NCBI GenBank assembly: GCA_028564675.1
Contig: JAOVVO010000104.1
Coordinates: 98,082-162,081 of the forward strand
Direction of reading: 5' to 3'
Origin: Onchocerca lupi
Lineage: Eukaryota > Nematoda > Chromadorea > Rhabditida > Onchocercidae
DNA length: 64,000 nt
Part shown: positions 60,701-64,000 of the stretch, piece after piece
How the letters are laid out: each line of letters starts with the position of its first letter
How positions within the stretch are numbered: position 1 is the stretch's first letter
Translations under genes and position numbers: made by a program
Notes under the pieces: generated by a model
Told to the model about the DNA's origin: nothing
Database searches by the model: none
The model's input: only the letters and a program-made list of their open reading frames with translations

Positions 60701-62188
60701 TTATGCAATACCTGGTGCAATTGTTACATGGGAAAAAGAAGATGGCGAACTACCGGTTGGTGCAAAAATATCCGGTAATAAATTAATGTAAGTTTTTTTT
60801 TTTTTTTTTACAATAATTTACATTTCATTATTTCATAATTTAAAATTGACGAAAATAGCTCAAAAATATGAACAATTTTTAATTTTTATATAAATAACTT
60901 GAGAATCTTTTTTCTTTCTTCTTCTATTTTATGAAATTTTTGATTTGATATAATCGATAATTCCTGATTTTAGGATCGATGAATTTGATGATGATGCAGT
61001 AGGAATGTACGTTTGTAAAGTTGATATACGTGGCAAACAGATCGAAGGTTATGTTAAAGCAGAAATATATGGTTAGTGCATTATTGATTTTTGGATAAAT
61101 TAAATCAAAAAAAAAAATTTGAATAATTCGAACATAAACAATAATTAATTAGTTTTGACTATTTTTTTTTTTTAAATGATTTTTAAGTTCCGGATACAAT
61201 AATACAAGTATTACTGGAGCCATCATCGGAAAGTATATCATTGGGTGATCGAGCATGGTTCGATTGTAAAGTGACAGGTGATCCGGATGCTGAAATAACT
61301 TGGACAAAAGAGGGTGAAGATGAGCTACCGGATAATACACAGGTTTTAATTTATTTTCATTTTATGATAAATTTGTGTAAAATATTTATCAATCGATATA
61401 AATTTCAAATGTTGCAAATTTTTTAAATTTTTTAGCATTTTAACCTGAAAAATTTGATTCAATTAGCCTTTCATTTAGTTTTAATTTATTGGCATTTTAA
61501 TATTCAATCTGAAATTATTTTTTAATTTTGAAAAAAAATTTTGAATTTCGACTATTCTCACATTTCCGATATCACATGCTCTTCTTTTTTATTGTTGAAA
61601 TTTTACTCTTATTCATCATAAATTTCACGCATAATATGGAAAATTACTACAATATGGAAAATTAATTACAAGATAGTATTCTTATCGATTAAATCAAAAA
61701 ATTTTTATCGAATAGCAGAAATTATAAGGATATTCTAGATTCATACTAATAAATGGCATTAATTAATTGATTTGATTGGGAATTGAAGAATATAAATGCG
61801 CTTTTTATATCAGTGATAATATTGAAAAAAAAAAAAAAGAAAAAGAAAAAAAATATTTGCATTTTTATCTGTAAGGATTTTGTAAAAATAATTTTTTTGT
61901 AAAATACAAATTTGATTTAAAACGAAAACAAAAACATCACTTTAGGTTTTGGGTAATCGTTTATTGTTTGTTAACGTACGTGAAGATAATGGTGGTATCT
62001 ATAAATGTCACGCGAAAACGAAAGCTGGACCGCTGGAAACACGAAATGTGCTCAATGTTGGAATTGCAAAACGCAAGCGAAAGCGTATTTCACGTAAAAA
62101 AGAAAAACGGGCCCATAATGAGGCTGGGAATAATGATAAAAAAAAGAAGCATAGTTCCATTTTTGGCAGCTGGTTTACATCTAATTAA
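21424..62188 (+). CDS. unc-52: Perlecan, UNC-52-like basement membrane proteoglycan (medium-form span)
   Basis: Gene-level entry for 40 exons that stay in frame to the TAA at 62186-62188, giving about 2645 residues. Domain order: signal peptide; Ig1; LDLa x3; Ig2; laminin-EGF; laminin IV 1; laminin-EGF; laminin IV 2; laminin-EGF repeats; then about 15 Ig domains. Only perlecans combine these modules in this order, and an Ig ahead of the LDLa repeats is the nematode UNC-52 arrangement. In C. elegans UNC-52 is secreted into the basement membrane under body-wall muscle, where it anchors integrin-based dense bodies and M-lines and affects growth-factor signalling. Alternative ends at 40556 (short form) and 62188 (medium form) are visible. 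Laminin G domains of a long form would lie outside the window. No SEA domain is seen. Confidence 0.93.
22175..22204 (+). CDS. unc-52: Possible 30-nt micro-exon
   Basis: The acceptor is TATTTCAG at 22167-22174 and the donor is ACATT|GTTAGT. It encodes ten residues (YQSVNDYRPH) in phase 1-1, so it may be included or skipped without changing the frame. Evidence is only splice motifs and phase. Confidence 0.5.
22701..22970 (+). CDS. unc-52: Exon: Ig domain 1
   Basis: A complete Ig C2-type domain in one phase 1-1 exon: the B-strand cysteine is in ASFNCHAR, the core Trp in VRWTR, and the F-strand motif is DSGRYVCSA. The donor is CCGT|GTAAGT. The acceptor is ambiguous: TTAG (exon from 22701) and CAG three bases on (exon from 22704) are both usable in frame, and an AG at 22690-22691 would also keep the frame. 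Confidence 0.88.
22971..26607. other. Long intron with GGTGAAA minisatellite
   Basis: AT-rich intron between Ig1 and the first LDLa exon. Apart from the duplicated GGTGAAA block at 24430-24735 nothing is recognised. Confidence 0.6.
24430..24735. repeat. Duplicated block of about 145 bp carrying GGTGAAA heptamers
   Basis: GGTGAAA/AGGTGAAA units cluster at about 24437-24470 and again at about 24577-24600. Each cluster is followed by similar sequence (ATTTTTATTATT..TCAT, CATTTTTCCT, CACTAAAATGAAAATA-like), so a whole block has been duplicated. Confidence 0.7.
26608..26750 (+). CDS. unc-52: Exon: LDLa repeat (perlecan 1)
   Basis: The acceptor is CACTGTAG and the donor is CAG|GTAAAC. It encodes most of an LDLa repeat (CRFDERACGNNEC...CDGEPDCRDRTDEQ), whose sixth cysteine comes from the next exon (NC). 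Phase 1 in, phase 0 out. The acidic cluster has RDR where GD is usual. Confidence 0.9.
27246..27494 (+). CDS. unc-52: Exon: LDLa repeats (perlecan 2 and 3)
   Basis: The acceptor is TATAG at 27241-27245 and the donor is GATGAG|GTACCT, phase 0-0. It closes the previous repeat and encodes a complete one (CEPNEFKCNNGRC...CDGDDDCGDNSDEQAC) and most of a third (CSANEFKC...CDGTNDCQDGSDE), completed by IGC in the next exon. Confidence 0.93.
28224..28432 (+). CDS. unc-52: Exon: end of LDLa 3, first part of Ig domain 2
   Basis: The acceptor is ATTAAAG and the donor is GCACA|GTATGT. It begins IGC, completing the LDLa repeat, then encodes the A-E strands of an Ig domain (FQLTCKAVAVPEPYINWRLN...GGLGTLTVKNAQ). 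Two extra cysteines (VCDPPRC) sit in the C'-D region. Phase 0 in, phase 2 out. Confidence 0.9.
30050..30233 (+). CDS. unc-52: Exon: end of Ig domain 2 and start of laminin short-arm region
   Basis: The acceptor is ATTTCTAG and the donor is TGTAAG|GTTAGT. It supplies the F-G strands (ALDQGAYTCEAIN) and then a Cys-containing link (HCNVVG...GRCQCK) that opens a laminin-EGF-like module. Phase 2 in, phase 0 out. The preceding intron (28433-30049) is AT-rich with nothing recognised. Confidence 0.88.
30523..30663 (+). CDS. unc-52: Exon: laminin-EGF-like module before laminin IV 1
   Basis: The acceptor is TTTTCTAG and the donor is ACAAAA|GTAAGT, phase 0-0. Cysteine pattern LLCDSCAQGAYHL...GCLKCFCFGITDQC is that of the laminin-EGF segment preceding a laminin IV domain in perlecan and laminin alpha chains. 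Confidence 0.9.
30664..32244. other. Intron, nothing recognised
   Basis: AT-rich; contains an open frame at 31571-31855 with no splice context or domain signature, which I reject as coding. Confidence 0.55.
32245..32412 (+). CDS. unc-52: Exon: laminin IV domain 1, part 1
   Basis: The acceptor is ATTTTAG and the donor is AATAAG|GTTTTG. It encodes the hallmark LYWKLPSRFLGNK motif of laminin IV (B) domains. Phase 0-0. Confidence 0.9.
32877..32963 (+). CDS. unc-52: Exon: laminin IV domain 1, part 2
   Basis: The acceptor is ATTTATAG and the donor is CTGAAA|GTATGG, phase 0-0. Continues with LTAYGGELAFDIQY, the conserved YGG segment following FLGNK in laminin IV domains. Confidence 0.88.
33538..33627 (+). 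CDS. unc-52: Exon: laminin IV domain 1, part 3
   Basis: The acceptor is ATTTCAG and the donor is ATGGAA|GTAAAT, phase 0-0. Encodes GNGITLVHRPRD..., the central beta segment; the second laminin IV domain has the parallel GNDITLQYTNH. The preceding intron ends with a small repeat of ACCTAACCTA motifs. Confidence 0.88.
34333..34451 (+). CDS. unc-52: Exon: laminin IV domain 1, part 4
   Basis: The acceptor is TTTTTGTAG and the donor is ACAAG|GTTATA. Encodes ATRPDLMMVLANVEMMLIRATH, the conserved C-terminal helix-strand of laminin IV (compare ATREHLLMALADLDTLLIKMTY in the second domain). Phase 0 in, phase 2 out. Confidence 0.9.
34958..35046 (+). CDS. unc-52: Exon: end of laminin IV 1 and first Cys of laminin-EGF
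   Basis: The acceptor is TATTGCAG and the donor is CCACCAG|GTTTAA. Encodes ...EVEQCLCPPG, the standard laminin IV to laminin-EGF junction. Phase 2 in, phase 1 out. Confidence 0.88.
35547..35925 (+). CDS. unc-52: Exon: laminin-EGF repeats between the two laminin IV domains
   Basis: The acceptor is TTTTTTAG and the donor is TTTAT|GTATGT. Encodes YIGLSCEECAPGYERSP... with further laminin-EGF cysteines (RCQCKMYATGPLCDRCPPNTF...GCIPCFCSGVTQQC) and the start of laminin IV 2. Phase 1 in, phase 2 out. The overlapping longer open frame from 35553 is a shadow. Confidence 0.92.
36399..36597 (+). CDS. unc-52: Exon: laminin IV domain 2, part 1
   Basis: The acceptor is ATTCGCAG and the donor is TTACGA|GTATGT. 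Encodes TLYWKMPKQFLGNKVTSYGG, the laminin IV hallmark. Here the two halves lie in one exon, whereas domain 1 has an intron after FLGNK. Phase 2 in, phase 0 out. Confidence 0.92.
36776..37332. mobile_element. LTR-like or other transposon-derived insert, unclassified
   Basis: The segment begins TGTTGGGAAG and ends CTTCCCAACA, a 10-bp perfect inverted pair with TG...CA ends, 557 bp in total, and is less AT-rich than its surroundings. I could not find a target-site duplication, so the boundaries are uncertain. Part of it (36800-36860, including TGCTATTGTGACTC) resembles sequence inside the Helitron at 52150-52220. The open frames at 37026-37298 and opposite are probably not genes. Confidence 0.5.
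37335..37460. repeat. Dispersed repeat, copy A
   Basis: Matches 59500-59620 over about 120 bp with gaps: TTAGCAAATCGAAA is identical at 37358-37371 and 59517-59530, followed in both by GAGGAA/GAGGGAAT-like, TGATTCATTT, CTGAGAAT and AATTTC blocks. Confidence 0.6.
37809..38084 (+). CDS. unc-52: Exon: laminin IV domain 2, part 2
   Basis: The acceptor is AATTTTAG and the donor is TATGAG|GTAAAT, phase 0-0. Encodes GNDITLQYTNH, the ATREHLLMALADLDTLLIKM helix and a short poly-Ser loop (GTSSSSSLIS). Confidence 0.92.
38450..38593 (+). CDS. unc-52: Exon: laminin-EGF repeat
   Basis: The acceptor is TATTTAAG and the donor is GACAGA|GTTTGT, phase 0-0. Encodes VEQCQCPPGYVGTSCEDC...LCERCECHGHASQCDR. Confidence 0.92.
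39142..39327 (+). CDS. unc-52: Exon: laminin-EGF repeat
   Basis: The acceptor is TTATGATAG and the donor is TGTTTG|GTTAGT, phase 0-0. Encodes EHGFCLDCQHNTEGDQCERC, continuing the repeat of the previous exon, and a following Cys-rich segment (ACLCNNHSPRGCDSFGRCL). Confidence 0.92.
39602..39708 (+). CDS. unc-52: Exon: laminin-EGF repeat
   Basis: The acceptor is ATTTCTAG and the donor is TGCCC|GTACGT. Encodes LCEHNTEGYHCEQCKRGFYG and DCTPCPCP, the common laminin-EGF core. Phase 0 in, phase 2 out. Confidence 0.92.
39774..39978. repeat. 41-bp degenerate minisatellite filling an intron
   Basis: Five diverged units of GATTCTGAAAATTTT...AAATTCATTGATCG start at about 39774, 39815, 39856, 39896 and 39939. 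The last copy runs into the 3' splice site (AATTCATTTTAG). Confidence 0.8.
39979..40065 (+). CDS. unc-52: Exon: laminin-EGF repeat
   Basis: The acceptor is TCATTTTAG and the donor is GAAGA|GTAAGT. Encodes GASDCFLDAYGQVQCRNCPA and GLTGRLCEE. An AG two bases further on would break the frame. Phase 2 in and out. Confidence 0.9.
40349..40464 (+). CDS. unc-52: Exon (medium/long forms): last laminin-EGF segment, ends at internal donor
   Basis: The acceptor is ATTTATAG. Encodes CAPGYTRSRSRLRIDEGRIC and an 18-residue linker to PTPEG. The internal donor GAAG|GTGATC at 40465 gives phase 1, which matches the next Ig exon at 43071 and continues the frame. It is a weak donor, consistent with regulated choice between splicing and the read-through form below. 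Confidence 0.72.
40349..40556 (+). CDS. unc-52: Alternative last exon of the short isoform
   Basis: If the donor at 40465 is not used, the frame continues 31 codons to TAA at 40554-40556. This gives a very basic tail rich in Arg (RFRWQRNRLQRNRHYYLRR). It ends perlecan after the laminin-type region, precisely where C. elegans UNC-52 has its short isoform lacking the Ig array. AATAAA at 40786-40791 could serve as its polyadenylation signal. The total short form would be 1161 residues. Confidence 0.72.
40786..40791 (+). terminator. unc-52: Candidate polyadenylation signal of the short isoform
   Basis: AATAAA 230 nt after the short-form stop. Plausible position; chance occurrence is possible in AT-rich DNA. 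Confidence 0.35.
40792..43070. other. Intron, nothing recognised apart from a GCAT repeat
   Basis: AT-rich intron between the laminin-type region and the Ig array. A short run of CATG/GCAT units lies at about 42924-42944. Open frames at 41514-41934 on both strands are low-complexity. Confidence 0.5.
43071..43171 (+). CDS. unc-52: Exon: Ig domain 3, part 1
   Basis: The acceptor is TTTTTCAG and the donor is CAACGG|GTACCA. Encodes HPPPLRVQIDPPKNLHIPVG and ARWYCRIIGQR, the A-C strands of an Ig domain. Phase 1 in, phase 0 out. Confidence 0.88.
43172..44524. other. Intron, nothing recognised
   Basis: AT-rich intron inside the Ig3 coding region, ending in an A-run and TTTTAAG acceptor. Confidence 0.5.
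44525..44720 (+). CDS. unc-52: Exon: Ig domain 3, part 2
   Basis: The acceptor is TTTTTAAG and the donor is CCAG|GTTTTT. Encodes VRLQWSKVG and ESDSGQYRCTVSG, completing Ig3. Phase 0 in, phase 1 out. Confidence 0.9.
44916..45131. repeat. 108-bp tandem duplication, intronic
   Basis: Two copies start TTGCATAATATTAAT at 44916 and 45024. Each continues with TTCGATTAAAT, TCATACTTTTGATAAGAT-like and TATATAGGAAATTAATTAA. Confidence 0.88.
45441..45722 (+). CDS. unc-52: Exon: Ig domain 4
   Basis: A whole Ig domain in one phase 1-1 exon. The acceptor is AAATTTAG and the donor is CAAC|GTAAGT. Motifs: ATFRCWVPG, ELKWYK, HAGNYICTASN. The open frame continues upstream to 45125, but that part is T-rich low-complexity intron. 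Confidence 0.92.
45741..45788. repeat. (AAT)n microsatellite
   Basis: About sixteen AAT units, starting just inside the intron after the Ig4 donor. Confidence 0.93.
45913..46040. repeat. Imperfect inverted repeat, arms about 40 bp
   Basis: Arms at 45913-45953 and 46003-46040 are inverted copies: TAACTGCTAAATGATGTAAA pairs with the reverse complement of TTTACACTGCTTAACAGTTA, and AATAAATGAATAATAC is matched exactly. The spacer is 49 nt. It could form a long hairpin or be a small inverted-repeat element. Confidence 0.75.
46485..46763 (+). CDS. unc-52: Exon: Ig domain 5
   Basis: Single phase 1-1 Ig exon. The acceptor is AGTTGCAG and the donor is CCAG|GTAAAT. Motifs: ARFRCWVPGDPTAVLTWK and QHAGSYICTASD. 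Confidence 0.93.
46995..47225. mobile_element. Diverged Helitron-related fragment
   Basis: Less AT-rich segment in the intron after Ig5. Colinear similarity to Helitron sequence at about 52480-52665: TCTGATCT, CTTTG-TTA-CTGT-AAT-GG, AAACATGTT, GAAACTA-G and TTTTTAATAC occur in the same order with comparable spacing. Confidence 0.55.
47407..47679 (+). CDS. unc-52: Exon: Ig domain 6
   Basis: Single phase 1-1 Ig exon. The acceptor is TTTTACAG and the donor is AGAC|GTAAGT. Motifs: AQFRCWVPGNPTAILEWRR and DAGEYICCALD. The doubled cysteine after YI is unusual among the repeats. Confidence 0.93.
48194..48544 (+). CDS. unc-52: Exon: Ig domain 7
   Basis: Single phase 1-1 Ig exon. The acceptor is TTTTTGAAG and the donor is GAAT|GTAAAT. 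Motifs: AMFRCWVPSKPNARVKWSR and DADFYVCSVTD. Carries an extra N-terminal Pro/Ser stretch and a basic C-terminal tail (KSHERRKEIIE). Confidence 0.9.
48545..49618. other. Intron, nothing recognised
   Basis: AT-rich intron between Ig7 and Ig8 exons; open frames on both strands are low-complexity and unsupported. Confidence 0.5.
49619..49900 (+). CDS. unc-52: Exon: Ig domain 8
   Basis: Single phase 1-1 Ig exon. The acceptor is TATTCTAG and the donor is CAGC|GTACGT. Motifs: SQIRCFVPGQPNAILKWRK and DAGSYICTLED. Confidence 0.93.
50547..51044 (+). CDS. unc-52: Exon: Ig domain 9 with Asn/Asp/His/Glu-rich linker
   Basis: Phase 1-1 exon. The acceptor is GCTTTCTAG and the donor is TACG|GTAACT. The Ig part has VRFLCYLPDEHTQSLRWGF and DTGEYICTDN. 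It is followed by about 78 residues with no cysteine, dominated by N, D, H, E and Y (for example HEYDEHGNNHDNNSNHEYGD). An internal donor-like GTACTG at 50811 is also phase 1 and would remove the linker while keeping the frame. Confidence 0.9.
51581..51859 (+). CDS. unc-52: Exon: Ig domain 10
   Basis: Single phase 1-1 Ig exon. The acceptor is TGATTGTAG and the donor is GAAA|GTATAT. Motifs: ARFHCDPNSDTPATVRWGY and DAGEYICTATN. Confidence 0.93.
51931..53895 (-). mobile_element. Degenerate Helitron transposon, 1965 bp, intronic
   Basis: Read on the minus strand, the element starts TCTCTATATC (5' TC end at 53895) preceded by A. It ends with a hairpin CACGC-GAA-GCGTG (51946-51958), 11 nt, then CTAG (51934-51931) followed by T. 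That is the canonical Helitron 3' structure (hairpin then CTRR) with insertion between A and T. A Pif1/Helitron helicase remnant lies inside, also on the minus strand. The element is less AT-rich than the surrounding intron. The replication-initiator (HUH/Rep) part is not visible, so this copy is internally deleted and non-autonomous. Confidence 0.87.
52870..53345 (-). pseudogene. Helitron Pif1-type helicase, C-terminal remnant
   Basis: Minus-strand translation gives, in order, NKDVYELNSII, EFLNSLDLPRISLHVLQLKI, a frameshift near 53065, then FKGEDIVILCIPMTPLDM, QFKRLQFPI and NKAQGQ. These correspond in order to the helicase C-terminal motifs of Helitrons (linker, L-LK-G, the GE-V-IPRIP segment, QFP-R, NK-QGQ). 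The LAFAMTI stretch before NKAQGQ is deleted. The + strand open frame at 52971-53189 is its shadow. Confidence 0.85.
54131..54521 (+). CDS. unc-52: Exon: Ig domain 11 and first half of Ig domain 12
   Basis: The acceptor is TTTTTTAG and the donor is TTACA|GTAAGA. Ig11: HQFQCITTGSPEPTIVWTG and DMSGDYVCTATN. Ig12 begins PLEVKCEAYGEPEPEVEWLQ. Phase 1 in, phase 2 out. Confidence 0.92.
54716..54879 (+). CDS. unc-52: Exon: second half of Ig domain 12
   Basis: The acceptor is TTTGTGAAG and the donor is GAAG|GTATGT. Encodes DPGPERGDLPDDFKPVTISE and GNAGIYTCRGSNIHASAKKD. Phase 2 in, phase 1 out. Confidence 0.9.
55403..55605 (+). CDS. unc-52: Exon: Ig domain 13, part 1
   Basis: The acceptor is TGTTACAG and the donor is TTCAAG|GTAAAA. 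Encodes SVDLICASTGSEIIDRIQWV and KVDGALPDN. Phase 1 in, phase 0 out. Confidence 0.9.
56333..56516 (+). CDS. unc-52: Exon: Ig domain 13, part 2, and start of Ig domain 14
   Basis: The acceptor is TTATTATAG and the donor is GAAG|GTAAGT. Encodes KSDSGEYECRGYRH, then the first strands of the next Ig (ESVKLTCTVEG). Phase 0 in, phase 1 out. The intron before it (55606-56332) is AT-rich with nothing recognised. Confidence 0.9.
56517..57557. other. Intron, nothing recognised
   Basis: AT-rich intron inside the Ig14 coding region. Confidence 0.5.
57558..57770 (+). CDS. unc-52: Exon: Ig domain 14, part 2
   Basis: The acceptor is TTTTGCAG. Encodes TVPYLLTWYRSVGNDNLNQA and LETQGIYWVHFESASGESIR. The F-strand cysteine is replaced (YWVHF), so this Ig lacks its disulfide partner. 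The end is uncertain: GTCATG at 57771 is phase 1 and fits the next exon at 58613, while GTGCAT at 57752 is phase 0 and would fit an acceptor at 58602. Both donors are weak. Confidence 0.7.
57771..58612. other. Intron, possibly hiding a small exon
   Basis: T-rich intron. The next exon lacks the first strands and first cysteine of its Ig domain, so an unrecognised exon may lie here; a candidate at about 58111-58180 does not fit the phase. Confidence 0.4.
58613..58822 (+). CDS. unc-52: Exon: Ig domain 15 (C-terminal two thirds)
   Basis: The acceptor is GAATTTAG. Encodes GDNNGANFEWALLRGGNIIR and NDYGVYRCEVEDDDGELIGQ, the C-G strands of an Ig. The only phase-1 donor before the in-frame TGA (58831-58833) is TCTA|GTCTGT, which is weak but matches the next exon's phase. 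If it is not used, translation stops after TDPSSLL. Confidence 0.72.
58970..60060. repeat. Degenerate minisatellite in two blocks
   Basis: A unit like AAGTCGTATAATCTTATCC plus ATTAGTTATGCTATCAAA recurs many times with divergence at 58970-59150 and 59690-60060. The two blocks are separated by about 540 bp that include a dispersed repeat, so the array may have been split by insertion. Confidence 0.65.
59494..59620. repeat. Dispersed repeat, copy B
   Basis: Partner of the repeat at 37335-37460; see shared blocks TTAGCAAATCGAAA (59517-59530), TGATTCATTT and CTGAGAAT. Confidence 0.6.
60646..60787 (+). CDS. unc-52: Exon: Ig domain 16, part 1
   Basis: The acceptor is AATTTTAG and the donor is TTAAT|GTAAGT. 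Encodes DATIECPVYAIPGAIVTWEK and EDGELPVGAK. Phase 1 in, phase 2 out. Confidence 0.9.
60974..61071 (+). CDS. unc-52: Exon: Ig domain 16, part 2
   Basis: The acceptor is TGATTTTAG and the donor is TATG|GTTAGT. Encodes IDEFDDDAVGMYVCKVDIRG. Phase 2 in, phase 1 out. Confidence 0.9.
61188..61342 (+). CDS. unc-52: Exon: Ig domain 17, part 1
   Basis: The acceptor is ATTTTTAAG and the donor is ACACAG|GTTTTA. Encodes DRAWFDCKVTGDPDAEITWT and KEGEDELPDN. Phase 1 in, phase 0 out. Confidence 0.9.
61946..62188 (+). CDS. unc-52: Exon: Ig domain 17, part 2, and basic C-terminus (medium form)
   Basis: The acceptor is ACTTTAG. Encodes REDNGGIYKCHAKTKAG, the last Ig strands, and then a lysine/arginine-rich tail (AKRKRKRISRKKEKR) ending SSIFGSWFTSN at TAA 62186-62188. 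This terminates perlecan after the Ig array, as in the C. elegans medium isoform. Phase-1 internal donors AAGC|GTATTT (62076) and TCAC|GTAAAA (62085-62095 region) could instead splice on to laminin G exons of a long form outside the window. Confidence 0.88.
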   Translation, partial: VLGNRLLFVNVREDNGGIYKCHAKTKAGPLETRNVLNVGIAKRKRKRISRKKEKRAHNEAGNNDKKKKHSSIFGSWFTSN

Positions 62189-63296
62189 ACCAAAAAAAAA
62201 AAAAAACTCCTTATCATTCAAAATTTAAAAAAAAAAAAAAAAAATTGCAAGTTTTTGAGGTTTTCTTTAAATATATGAATTTTTGAGAAAATAAGCAAAA
62301 AGATGCTGCATTTTTCTTAATTATCATAGCTGTCATCACTTAAACTTATCACTATTATATGCTAATTACTACAATGCTATCACTAGAGCTAATTACACTA
62401 ATAATACTTGCTGTAGTAATAATTGTTATTTACTGGTGCTGCCTTTTTATTGTCCTGCCAGGAAAAAAAGAAGAACAAATGAGTTTTTTTTTTTCGCAAA
62501 ACAGAAATTTCAAAATTTATAAAATATAGATATTTTAAAGTATTAATTACTTTATTTACTGACAAATCGAATTTTTGAGATTTTTCTTTCATTCAATTAA
62601 ATTAAAATGCTTCCTTTTTTTTTTTTCATTTCCTATTAGCTATGTAAATTTTAAATTAAAGATTAAAAATTATTAGAAATTAATTTTTTTTCCCTCTCCT
62701 TTCTTTCTTCCTTTTGTCGTCTCTTTTTTTAGCGTCGAAAAAAGCCTTAAATTGTATTTCGGTGATTATGCTTTTCTTTCATTTTTTTTTTTTTTTTTTT
62801 TTTTCATCAACGAAATCTTGTTTTATATGCTTAGCGCAATTATTTATTCAACGAATTGGACATTTAAGTTATTCATTTCTGATATTGACTAATGAAATAG
62901 AATTATTTTGCTTCTGCTTTTTTTTTTTTTTTTTAAATTTCTCAACTGCATTTCTACACTGCCGTTTTCATCGATTATTTTAATTCTTATTATTATTATT
63001 ATCCAAATATTGAACACCGCCATATATTTTCTTTTTTTTTTTGAATTCAAGCATTTTTATTAATTAATTTCCTTTTTTTTTGTTCTTTCATTTTTGTTGC
63101 TAATCATTCAAATAATAGCTGTTCGTGTTTATGCTAGAAATTTAATTAATTCTGATTAATTTCTAAATTACAAATAAATTAGTCGTGAAAAGAATTTTAA
63201 ATTGTTTTTGGATTAAATTAAAATCGAATATTTTGAAATTAATATTTAATAACAAATTTTATTTATGCAGAATGTAAAATTTTTATCTTTTTCTTT

Positions 63297-63331
<35 letters not shown>

Positions 63332-64000
63332 AACAACAGCAAAACAGTTATTACTATATTTTCATTCAAACTTTTTTTTTTTTGGATTTTAATTTTTGCA
63401 AAAATTTACGTTTGATAAGATATTTCAGCTAATTTTTATCAATTAATTTAATTGGAATTATTTCAAGAAGAAAGTAAATATTTTCAATTATTTTTATTGT
63501 TATTGTTGTTTTATCATCGTATCATTGGGCAGCAAATTATTTGAATTGATTAAAAGCTTTTTATATATCATTCAAATCTTTCACATAGCACACTACACAC
63601 ACAACATATACACCATACAATAGCTGCCTTATTAATTTGATTTTTAAATTTCAAATCTTTTTCTTTTTTTTTTAATTTTTTTCATTTCCAATTTATAAGA
63701 TTTGCTTTTTTTTATCTCATTAATTTCTTCATTCTTTCTCTATTTTTCATTTTCATTCATTTATTTCGCTCTCTTTAATCATATCTAAAATTGCAATTTT
63801 ATTAAGTTTTGTTCATATTTAATTAATTTGAAATTTTTTTTACTTTTTAATATAATCATCATTCATTATCATCATCATCATCATCATCATCATCATAATC
63901 CACATTATCATAATGAAAGAACAACTAAACATCATCATCTGTTTGTCGAAGTTTCAGTTTCTTCCGGAAAAAAAAAAAAAAAAAAACCAGATCGAAAATG
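62189..64000. other. 3' flank or intron of the long form; no exon recognised
   Basis: AT-rich sequence with long homopolymers (A-run of about 28 at 63301-63328) and an ATC microsatellite at 63869-63897. I see no laminin G or EGF coding segment. If a long isoform exists this is intron; otherwise it is 3' UTR and intergenic DNA. Confidence 0.45.
63869..63897. repeat. (ATC)n microsatellite
   Basis: About nine ATC units in a row. Confidence 0.88.

Noticed and set aside
1..64000. tRNA, rRNA, CRISPR arrays and bacterial (for example Wolbachia-derived) inserts
   Set aside because: I looked for cloverleaf-like or rRNA-like blocks, regular spaced repeats and bacterial-looking open frames and saw none; a formal tRNA or BLAST scan was not possible.

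Overview
This is eukaryotic DNA from a nematode. It is extremely AT-rich, with poly-A/T tracts, introns that mostly begin GTAAG/GTATG and end TTTCAG or TTTTAG, and one long gene whose domain order matches UNC-52, the nematode perlecan (basement-membrane heparan sulfate proteoglycan). The composition, long introns and mobile-element remnants would suit a spirurid or filarial-type worm, but I cannot name the species. Exon boundaries below were placed by hand from splice motifs, reading phase and domain continuity. The perlecan model of 40 exons stays in one open frame: about 1161 codons for the short form and 2645 for the medium form.

Region 1 (1-4.6 kb): the 3' part of a + strand gene. It encodes an Asn/Lys-rich disordered segment, two LDL-receptor class A (LDLa) repeats, a roughly 320-residue E/R/K/Q-rich charged helix and a third LDLa repeat. 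It seems to end in a tiny last exon followed by overlapping AATAAA signals. Its third LDLa exon is also phase-compatible with the perlecan exons downstream, so a fused long isoform is not excluded.

Region 2 (4.6-21.3 kb): about 16.7 kb with no recognisable coding sequence. It holds simple repeats, tandem duplications, a GC-rich patch with a G-quadruplex motif, and a 558-bp solo LTR with a perfect 5-bp target duplication.

Region 3 (21.3-62.2 kb): the perlecan (unc-52-like) gene. In order: a signal peptide, Ig1, three LDLa repeats, Ig2, a laminin short-arm region with two laminin IV (B) domains separated and followed by laminin-EGF repeats, then an array of about 15 Ig domains. Two in-frame stops with basic tails fall where C. 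elegans UNC-52 makes its short (domains I-III) and medium (domains I-IV) isoforms. A long form with laminin G domains would lie beyond 64,000. Ig4-Ig10 are each a single phase 1-1 exon, so they can be skipped without a frameshift, as known for C. elegans unc-52 under MEC-8 control.

The perlecan introns carry a degenerate Helitron (terminal structure and helicase remnant), diverged Helitron-related fragments, an LTR-like element and several minisatellites. Region 4 (62.2-64.0 kb) is AT-rich sequence with no recognised exon.
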